Shown in pieces: positions 58,725 through 64,000 of a DNA stretch of 64,000 nucleotides. The stretch spans positions 1 to 64,000 of the forward strand of contig NZ_JBHSCH010000003.1 in the NCBI RefSeq assembly GCF_042651065.1, written 5' to 3'. The first letter of the stretch is position 1; every line of letters starts with the position of its first letter. The notes under the pieces are model-generated. The model was not told the DNA's origin. It did no database searches and saw only the letters and a program-made list of their open reading frames with translations. This stretch comes from Pseudoroseomonas aestuarii (GTDB taxonomy: Bacteria > Pseudomonadota > Alphaproteobacteria > Acetobacterales > Acetobacteraceae). Both the position numbers and the translations under genes were made by a program.

Positions 58725-58885
58725 GGGCGTGCGGCGTGCTCCGTCGGGCCCGCCCCCGCGTGCCCCGGGGGGCGGCGTGGCGGGGCTTTCCCGGTTCATA
58801 GCAGGCCCCGCCAGGGCACCCCGCATCGGGGTGGCTGGCGGGAGCCGGCGCGGAGCGGTCTCGGCGTTGCGCATCGCCGCCTCTC

Positions 58886-58901
58886 TGCAAGTCGCTTGCC
58901 A
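58886..58901 (-). promoter_or_regulatory. sigma54 (-24/-12) promoter
   Basis: On the minus strand the sequence is TGGCAAG-CGAC-TTGCA. This matches the sigma54 consensus TGGCACG-N4-TTGCW at all but one position, with GG and GC ten bases apart. Predicted transcription start is about 58875, upstream of the sensor kinase/activator/TctBA operon. Confidence 0.75.
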
Positions 58902-58913
58902 GCGCTGCGCCGC

Positions 58914-59003
58914 GTTCCGGAACAAGGGCTTGCGCGGGGCGGGCGGCTTCCGGTGTCCGCCCTTCCGGCCGCTGCGGAAGGGCGATGTCCGGAATTCCGG
59001 ACA
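58914..59003. promoter_or_regulatory. enhancer palindromes with TTCCGGA core
   Basis: Three inverted repeats share a TTCCG core: GTTCCGGAAC (58914-58923), CCTTCCG-N7-CGGAAGG (58961-58981) and the perfect 18-bp TGTCCGGAATTCCGGACA (58986-59003). They lie about 45, 95 and 120 bases upstream of the predicted sigma54 start, the normal range for NtrC-family activator sites. They also sit between the divergent operon and the kinase/aminotransferase pair. Confidence 0.6.
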
Positions 59004-59072
59004 GGCCGCCCCATGGCCGCGGGCGCCGCGCCGGCGCATGATGCCGCCGACGATTCAGCAGAAGGACGGACC

Positions 59073-60149
59073 GTGGCGGCCAGAATGCAACAGGACGAGG
59101 TTCCGGGGGATGAGCTGGGTGCCGTGCTCGATGCCGCCCCCCCGGCGGTGACGGAGGCGGAGGTGGCGGCCCTGGCGCAGGCGCGCTTCGGCCTCGCGGT
59201 GGCGGTGCGGCCGCTGACCGGCGAGCGCGACCGCAACTTCCACCTGCGCGCCGCCGATGGCGCCGAATACGTGCTGAAGGTGATCCACCCGGCCGAGGAC
59301 CCGGCGGTCTCGGACTTCCAGAGCCGGGCGCTGCTGCACCTGGCGGTGGCGGGCGCCACCCTGCCGGTGCCGCGCCTGCATCCGCCGCTCTCGGGCGAGG
59401 GGCCGGAGGCGCTGTGGCGCCGCCCAGGCCAGCCCGATTGCCGCGTGCGGGTGCTGGACTACCTGCCCGGCCGCCCGCTGCACCTGGCGGCACCCGGCCC
59501 GGCGCAGCGCGCCGCCGTGGGCGCCACCCTGGCGCGGCTCGACCTCGCCCTGCGGGCGTTCCGCCACCCGGCGGAGGACCACGCGCTGATGTGGGACATC
59601 CAGCACGCGCTGCGGCTGCGCCCGCTGGTGGCGCAGCTGCCCGGGGCCGAGGACCGCGCACTGGCCGGGGCGGTGCTGGAGCGCTTCGCCACCCATGCCC
59701 TGCCGGTGCTGCCCGGGCTGCGGCGGCAGGTGATCCACAACGACTTCAACCCGCACAACATCCTGGCCGACGCGGCGCGGGACGACGTGGTGGCCGGCAT
59801 CATCGATTTCGGCGACATGGTGCGCGCGCCGCTGGTGCAGGACCTGGCCACGGCGGCCGCCTACCAGATGGCGGAGGAGGGCCACCCGCTGGAAGGCCCG
59901 GCGCAGCTCGCCGCCGCCTTCCACGGCATCTGCCCGCTGGCGGAGGAGGAGGTCGCCATCCTGGCCGACCTGATCGCCACGCGCATGGCGGTGGCGGTGA
60001 CGATCAGCGGCTGGCGCGCGGCGCGGCAGCCGGAGAACGCGCCCTACATCCTGCGCAACTACCCGCGCAGCCTCGCCGGGCTGCGCCGCCTGGGCGCCCT
60101 GCCGCGCGCCGAGGCCCAGGCTTACCTGCGAAAGGCCCTGACCGCATGA
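59073..60149 (+). CDS. phosphotransferase (APH/choline-kinase fold), amino-alcohol kinase-like
   Basis: A 358-residue kinase of the aminoglycoside phosphotransferase/homoserine kinase II fold. The nucleotide lysine is in EYVLKVIHP, the catalytic Asp in VIHNDFNPHNIL and the metal-binding Asp in IIDFGDMVRAP. The GTG start at 59073 is favoured by AAGGA six bases upstream; ATG 59085 is an alternative. Its stop overlaps the aminotransferase ATG. In animals, hydroxylysine kinase of this fold is paired with phospho-lyases of the aminotransferase family next to it here. I infer a kinase for an amino alcohol such as ethanolamine or hydroxylysine. Confidence 0.8.
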   Translation: MAARMQQDEVPGDELGAVLDAAPPAVTEAEVAALAQARFGLAVAVRPLTGERDRNFHLRAADGAEYVLKVIHPAEDPAVSDFQSRALLHLAVAGATLPVPRLHPPLSGEGPEALWRRPGQPDCRVRVLDYLPGRPLHLAAPGPAQRAAVGATLARLDLALRAFRHPAEDHALMWDIQHALRLRPLVAQLPGAEDRALAGAVLERFATHALPVLPGLRRQVIHNDFNPHNILADAARDDVVAGIIDFGDMVRAPLVQDLATAAAYQMAEEGHPLEGPAQLAAAFHGICPLAEEEVAILADLIATRMAVAVTISGWRAARQPENAPYILRNYPRSLAGLRRLGALPRAEAQAYLRKALTA

Positions 60150-61468
60150 GCATGATCAACGCCTACGACCCGAAGGCGACCAACGGCGTCGGCACGCGCG
60201 AGCAGGCGATGATCGCCCGCCGGCAAAAGCTGCTGGGCCCTGCCTACCGGCTGTTCTACGCCAACCCGGTGCATCTGGTGCGCGGCGAGGGGGTGTGGCT
60301 CTACGACCCGGACGGCAACGCCTATCTCGACGTGTACAACAACGTCGCCAGCGTCGGGCACTGCCACCCGCATGTGGTGGCGGCGCTGGCGCGCCAGGCG
60401 GCCACGCTGAACACCCACACCCGCTACCTGAACCCCGTCATCCTCGACTACGCCGAGAAGCTGCTGGGCTATTTCCCCGAGCCGCTCGGCCACGTCATGT
60501 TCACCTGCACCGGCAGCGAGGCGAACGACCTCGCCTTCCGCGTGGCGCGCAGCCACACCGGCGGCACCGGCTTCATCGTGACCAGCCTCGCCTATCACGG
60601 CGTGACGGTGGCGATCTCCGAGATGTCGCCCTCGCTCGGCAGCCACGTCACCCTCGGCGCCCATGTCCGCACCGTGCCGGCGCCCGACCTCTACCGCGGC
60701 GGCCCTGGCGTGGCGGAGCGCCTCGCCGCCGATGTGCGCGCCGCCATCGCCGACATGCGGGTGAGCGGCATCACCCCCGCCGCGCTGCTGGTGGACACCA
60801 TCTTCTCGAGCGACGGCGTGTTCGCCGACCCCGCCGGCTTCCTGGCGCCGGCGGTGGCGGCGATCCGCGAGGCGGGCGGCCTGTTCATCGCCGACGAGGT
60901 GCAGCCCGGCTTCGGCCGCACGGGCGAGGCGATGTGGGGCTTCCAGCGCCACGGGCTGGTGCCGGACATCGTGACGATGGGCAAGCCCATGGGCAATGGC
61001 CACCCGATCGCCGCCATGGTCTCGCGCCCCGACATCCTGGCCCGCTTCGGGGAGGCGACGCGCTACTTCAACACCTTCGGCGGCAACCCGGTCTCCTGCG
61101 CCGTGGGGCAGGCGGTGCTGGAGGTGATCGAGGGCGAGGGGCTGGTGGAGAACGCCCGCACGACCGGCGCCTTCCTGGCGGCGGGGCTGCGCAAGCTGGC
61201 GGAGCGGCACGCCCTCATCGGCGACGTGCGCGGCGCCGGGCTGTTCGTCGGCGTCGAGCTGGTGACGGACCGCGCCACCAAGGCCCCCGCCACGGCCGAG
61301 ACGGCGCGGCTGGTGAACGGGCTGCGCGAGCGGCGGGTGCTGATCAGCGCCGCCGGGCCGCATGCCAACATCCTCAAGATCCGCCCGCCGCTGGTGTTCC
61401 GCCAGGAGCATGCCGAGCACTTCCTGGCGGCGGTGGACGCGGTGCTGGGGGAGATCGGCGGCGGCTGA
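60146..61468 (+). CDS. class III PLP enzyme, ethanolamine-/hydroxylysine-phosphate phospho-lyase-like
   Basis: A 440-residue aminotransferase-fold enzyme. PLP lysine is Lys280 in VTMGKPMGNGHPI. NNVASVGHCHPHVV, FNTFGGNPVSCAVGQAVLE, IGDVRGAGLFVGVELV and the end ISAAGPHANILKIRPP closely follow the AGXT2L1/AGXT2L2 group, which are phospho-lyases acting on phosphoethanolamine or phosphohydroxylysine rather than transaminases. It overlaps the kinase stop (ATGA). Kinase plus lyase would convert an amino alcohol to an aldehyde, ammonia and phosphate. A conventional omega-transaminase role is the alternative. Confidence 0.85.
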   Translation: MSMINAYDPKATNGVGTREQAMIARRQKLLGPAYRLFYANPVHLVRGEGVWLYDPDGNAYLDVYNNVASVGHCHPHVVAALARQAATLNTHTRYLNPVILDYAEKLLGYFPEPLGHVMFTCTGSEANDLAFRVARSHTGGTGFIVTSLAYHGVTVAISEMSPSLGSHVTLGAHVRTVPAPDLYRGGPGVAERLAADVRAAIADMRVSGITPAALLVDTIFSSDGVFADPAGFLAPAVAAIREAGGLFIADEVQPGFGRTGEAMWGFQRHGLVPDIVTMGKPMGNGHPIAAMVSRPDILARFGEATRYFNTFGGNPVSCAVGQAVLEVIEGEGLVENARTTGAFLAAGLRKLAERHALIGDVRGAGLFVGVELVTDRATKAPATAETARLVNGLRERRVLISAAGPHANILKIRPPLVFRQEHAEHFLAAVDAVLGEIGGG

Positions 61469-61508
61469 GAGGGGCGGGGTCGTTCCGGCCCCTCTCCAAA
61501 AATTTTCC
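61467..61508 (+). terminator. hairpin overlapping the aminotransferase stop
   Basis: GAGAGGGGC / GCCCCTCTC, a perfect 9-bp stem with a 12-base loop, begins in the stop codon and is followed by CAAAAATTTT. A T-rich tract (TTCTCTTTTTCCGG, 61516-61529) lies just beyond. Confidence 0.55.
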
Positions 61509-61557
61509 CTGTCTGTTCTCTTTTTCCGGGGTAGAACGGCGAAGGCCACTTGCCTTC

Positions 61558-61845
61558 ATGTTCTATTTATGTTCGCATCCGGTCATGCCGATGCCGTTCC
61601 CCCACGCCCCCGTCCCGGCCACCTGGAACCGCCTTCCCCCGGCGGCCCCCCCGTCCTGGTGGTATGCGAGACGCCCCGAGCGGCAGCCCGGCATGACGCG
61701 GGCAGGGCAGCTTGCCCTGCCCGCGTCCTCCTCCTCTTCAGGCACGCGGCTGCACGCCCTGGCACGCGAGGTGATGCTCGGCGCGGTGCTGGGCATTCTG
61801 GGCGGCTGGCTGTTCGGCTGGGTGGCGTCCTGGGCGCTGCTCTGA
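61558..61845 (+). CDS. possible small membrane protein
   Basis: An open frame of 95 codons with a Pro-rich N-terminal half and one clear hydrophobic helix at the end (VMLGAVLGILGGWLFGWVAS). An alternative ATG at 61693 gives a 50-residue form. A strong hairpin (61695-61727) falls inside the frame, which argues either for translational control or against coding. It converges on livF with 13 bases between stops. No family recognised. Confidence 0.4.
   Translation: MFYLCSHPVMPMPFPHAPVPATWNRLPPAAPPSWWYARRPERQPGMTRAGQLALPASSSSSGTRLHALAREVMLGAVLGILGGWLFGWVASWALL
61695..61727. repeat. 14-bp perfect inverted repeat
   Basis: GACGCGGGCAGGGC / GCCCTGCCCGCGTC with loop AGCTT. It may be a terminator for transcription entering from either side, or a structure at the start of a short reading frame. 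Confidence 0.6.
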
Positions 61846-61858
61846 GGCGCCGCCCGCT

Positions 61859-62590
61859 TCACACCGAGAGGTAGCGCGCCCGCAGCGCCGCATCCCGCAT
61901 CAGCGCCGGCATCGGCAGGGTCTGGCGGGGCGTGCCGGTCTCCAGGATGCAGGCGCGGTCCCCCACCGCGCCGGCGAAGGCCAGGTTCTGCTCGGAGAGC
62001 AGGATGGAGAGCCCCTCCGCCTTCAGCGCCAGGATGGCCTCGGCCATGCGCTCCACCACCACGGGCGCGAGGCCCTCGGAGGGCTCGTCGAGCAGCAGCA
62101 GGCGCGGGTTGCCCATCAGCGTGCGGGCGATGGTGAGCATCTGCTGCTCGCCGCCGCTCATCCGCCCGGCCGGCCGGTGGCGCATCCCGCCGAGGCTGGG
62201 GAAGAGGGCGAAGAGCCGCTCCGGCGTCCAGGGCGCGAGGCCGGCGCGGGCCGGGCGGCGGCCCACCTCCAGGTTCTCCAGCACGGTGAGACCGGTGAAG
62301 ATGCGCCGCTCCTCCGGCACATAGCCGAGCCCGGCGCGGGCGATGGCGTGCGGCGGCTGCCCGGCGAGATCGCGCCCCTCCAGCCGCCTCCCTTCCAGCC
62401 GCCCCCCTTCCAGCCGCACCGTGCCGGCGCTGGGCGGCACCAGCCCCATGATGGCCTTCATCGTCGTGCTCTTGCCGGCGCCGTTGCGGCCCAGCAGGCA
62501 CAGCACCTCGCCCGCCGCCACGGTGAGCGAGACGCCGTGCAGGATGTGCGCGCGGCCGTAATGGGCGTGCAGCCCCTCCACCGCCAGCAT
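61859..62590 (-). CDS. livF: branched-chain amino acid ABC transporter ATP-binding protein LivF
   Basis: A 243-residue ATPase. Walker A is GRNGAGKST, the ABC signature MSGGEQQ, and Walker B LLLLDEPSEGLAP, which is the LivF type. Just after Walker A, where LivF normally reads a short GxxxLxG, there is an insertion LEGGRLEGRRLEGRDL encoded by three 15-bp repeats. With LivG, LivM and LivH it drives uptake of branched-chain or other amino acids or short amides. Its ATG shares a base with the livG stop. Confidence 0.93.
   Translation of the reverse strand: MLAVEGLHAHYGRAHILHGVSLTVAAGEVLCLLGRNGAGKSTTMKAIMGLVPPSAGTVRLEGGRLEGRRLEGRDLAGQPPHAIARAGLGYVPEERRIFTGLTVLENLEVGRRPARAGLAPWTPERLFALFPSLGGMRHRPAGRMSGGEQQMLTIARTLMGNPRLLLLDEPSEGLAPVVVERMAEAILALKAEGLSILLSEQNLAFAGAVGDRACILETGTPRQTLPMPALMRDAALRARYLSV
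62377..62421 (-). repeat. three 15-bp tandem repeats in livF
   Basis: Three consecutive 15-bp units (CCTCCAGCCGCCTCC, CTTCCAGCCGCCCCC, CTTCCAGCCGCACCG on the plus strand) encode the five-residue repeats LEGRD, LEGRR and LEGGR-like in the protein. Confidence 0.85.
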
Positions 62591-63342
62591 CAGAACCGCC
62601 CCCCGCCGAGATAGACCTGCCGCACCCGCGGGTCCGCCCGCACCTCCTCCGGCGCGCCGGCGGCGATCAGGCGCCCGCGCTCCAGCACCAGCACGCGGTC
62701 GGCATGGCCGAACACCACATCCATGTCGTGCTCGGTGAACAGCACGGCGATACCGGCCTCCCGCGCGATGGCGGCGGTCTGTTGCATCAGCGCGCCGCGC
62801 TCGGCGGGGGCCATGCCGGCGGTGGGCTCGTCCATCAGCAGCAGGCGGGGGCTGTGGGCCAGCGCCATGGCCAGCTCCAGCCGCTTGAGGTCGCCATAGG
62901 CCAGCACGGCACAGGGGCGGTCGGCCTGGGCGAGCATGCCCACACGGTCCAGCAGCGCCTCCGCCTCCGCCGTGTGGAGCCGCGCCGCCGGGCGCCACAG
63001 GCCGAGCAGCCGGCGGTGATGGGAGAGCAGCGCGGCCCGCACATTCTCCCGCACGCTCATCGAGCCGAAGGTGGCGGTGACCTGGAAGGTGCGGCCGACG
63101 CCGAGCCGCCACACGGCGCGCGGCGGCAGCCCGGTGATGTCCCGGCCCCCCAGCCGCACCCGCCCGGCATCGGGGCGGATCTGGCCGTTGAGCATGTTGA
63201 AGCAGGTGCTCTTGCCGGCGCCGTTGGGGCCGATCAGTGCCAGCATCTCGCCGGGGGCGAGGGCGAAGGAGACGCCATCCACGGCGCGCACCCCGCCCCA
63301 GGCCTTGATCAGCCCCTCGGCCTCGAGAAGGGGCATGCTCAT
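62590..63342 (-). CDS. livG: branched-chain amino acid ABC transporter ATP-binding protein LivG
   Basis: A 250-residue ATPase with Walker A GPNGAGKST, the LivG-typical FNMLNGQIRPDAGRV, the signature-equivalent LAYGDLKRLELAMAL, Walker B LLLMDEPTAGMAP and LFTEHDMDVVFGHADRVLVL. The LSGGQ-type motif is replaced by LAYGDLKR, which is normal for LivG. The ATG at 63342 overlaps the livM stop (ATGA). Confidence 0.94.
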   Translation of the reverse strand: MSMPLLEAEGLIKAWGGVRAVDGVSFALAPGEMLALIGPNGAGKSTCFNMLNGQIRPDAGRVRLGGRDITGLPPRAVWRLGVGRTFQVTATFGSMSVRENVRAALLSHHRRLLGLWRPAARLHTAEAEALLDRVGMLAQADRPCAVLAYGDLKRLELAMALAHSPRLLLMDEPTAGMAPAERGALMQQTAAIAREAGIAVLFTEHDMDVVFGHADRVLVLERGRLIAAGAPEEVRADPRVRQVYLGGGRF

Positions 63343-64000
63343 GCCCGCTTCTCGCCCCATTGGGCCAGGGCGCCCGCGAGGCCGCGCGGGAAGAACAGCA
63401 CCAGCGCCAGGATGACGAGGCCGAGCAGCAGCCGCCACAGCTCCGTCACGCGCGCCAGCTGCTCCTGCAGCCCGGCATAGGCAATGGCGCCGAGGATCGG
63501 CCCGCTCACCGTCTGCACGCCGCCCAGCAGCACCATCAGCAGCGCATCGACGCTGCGCGGGATGGCGAGGTAGGTGGGAAACACGCTGCCTTTGCCGAAG
63601 GCGAACAGGGCGCCGGCCAGCCCGGCGAAGGCGGCGGCATAGGCGAAGGCCAGCCAGCGGATGCGGAAGGCGTCGATGCCGATGGCCTCGGCGCGCAGCG
63701 CGGAATCGCGCTGCGCGCGCAGCGCCAAGCCGAAGGGCGCGTGGATGGCCCGCCGCAGCAGCCACACGCCGAGGCCGCAGAGCGCGGCGCTGAGATAGAA
63801 GAAGGCGAGCTTCCCGCGCGCCCAGTTGCTCGGCCAGATGCCGAGCAGGCCGTTGTCGCCGCCCGTCACCTCCACCCACTGGAAGGCGACGCTCCAGGCG
63901 ATCTGCGCGAAGGCGAGCGTCAGCATGGCGGCATAGACGCCGGAGAGCCGCACGCAGAACCAGCCGAAGAGCAGCCCCACCAGCCCGGCGGCGAAGGGCG
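63339..64000 (-). CDS. livM: branched-chain amino acid ABC transporter permease LivM, C-terminal part
   Basis: The frame is open to the last base, so the N-terminus lies outside the window; 219 residues are visible. The LivM motif VEVTGGDNGLLGI and the EAA-like loop ALRAQRDSALRAEAIGIDAF, followed by four hydrophobic segments, identify it. It pairs with LivH, presumably upstream on the minus strand outside the window. The C-terminus ends LAGALAQWGEKRA and overlaps livG. Confidence 0.93.
   Translation of the reverse strand, partial: PFAAGLVGLLFGWFCVRLSGVYAAMLTLAFAQIAWSVAFQWVEVTGGDNGLLGIWPSNWARGKLAFFYLSAALCGLGVWLLRRAIHAPFGLALRAQRDSALRAEAIGIDAFRIRWLAFAYAAAFAGLAGALFAFGKGSVFPTYLAIPRSVDALLMVLLGGVQTVSGPILGAIAYAGLQEQLARVTELWRLLLGLVILALVLFFPRGLAGALAQWGEKRA

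Noticed and set aside
58827..58874. ATG at 58874 as the sensor kinase start
   Set aside because: It lies at the predicted sigma54 transcription start, leaving no leader for a ribosome site, and adds a non-conserved prefix.
57331..59661. Extension of the response regulator frame to 1221 codons
   Set aside because: The upstream part runs through the sensor kinase gene in another frame; the conserved receiver domain starts at 57330.
62377..62421. Short tandem repeats as a CRISPR-like array
   Set aside because: Units are 15 bp, directly adjacent without spacers, and encode protein in livF.

Overview
The window comes from a very GC-rich chromosome (third codon positions are almost all G or C). 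Gene content points to an alphaproteobacterium, most likely Acetobacteraceae and Roseomonas-like. The signs are several tripartite tricarboxylate transport (TTT) genes with Bug receptors, a Liv-type ABC transporter, glnB-glnA, a circularly permuted ATP-grasp/alpha-E/Anbu operon, and Tat-exported PhoX proteins. The lineage is inferred from gene content only. I see no phage, transposase or CRISPR array. Genes are dense and stop/start overlaps (ATGA, GTGA) are common.

1-6717: 3' end of a CheA-type kinase, a convergent DoxX-like membrane protein, an enoyl-CoA hydratase-like protein and a large YdiJ-type FAD/Fe-S 2-hydroxyacid dehydrogenase. 6718-13534: a catabolic/uptake island with a divergent LysR regulator, a variant SDR, an RraA-like protein, two Bug receptors, TctB and TctA. 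13577-20227: HU, a diguanylate cyclase, an aminotransferase, glnB-glnA and an AzgA-like purine permease. 20298-25458: an SLT-domain protein and a DUF1194 protein on the minus strand, then the ATP-grasp/alpha-E/Anbu operon. 25563-30563: a GH26-like secreted protein, a DNA-repair pair (ligase-associated exonuclease plus ATP-dependent ligase), a DUF1328 peptide, tRNA-His and an HhH-like protein.

30743-41232: an aspartate dehydrogenase, a BenE-like permease divergent from its GntR-type regulator, a PhoX phosphatase behind a Pho-box-like repeat, a 56-aa peptide/XpaC/TelA operon, a zinc alcohol dehydrogenase, and an overlapping P450-acyltransferase pair. 41242-49229: a zinc-ribbon MBL protein with an amidase, an aquaporin, a hypothetical protein, a lipoprotein/MFS/Gfo-Idh-MocA operon, RidA, and a CHAP hydrolase behind an AT-rich leader. 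49370-58724: a BisC-like molybdoenzyme coupled to a second PhoX-like protein, a CTAG-bounded palindromic element, then a minus-strand operon of sensor kinase, sigma54 activator, TctB, TctA and DedA. 59073-64000: a kinase plus class III aminotransferase pair resembling amino-alcohol kinase/phospho-lyase systems, then a liv operon (livF, livG and part of livM).

The most informative regulatory reading is at 58870-59010. There a near-consensus sigma54 promoter and several TTCCGGA-core palindromes lie upstream of the NtrC-family two-component operon that also carries an orphan TctBA. They sit between that operon and the divergent kinase/aminotransferase pair, and suggest one nitrogen- or carboxylate-responsive regulon.
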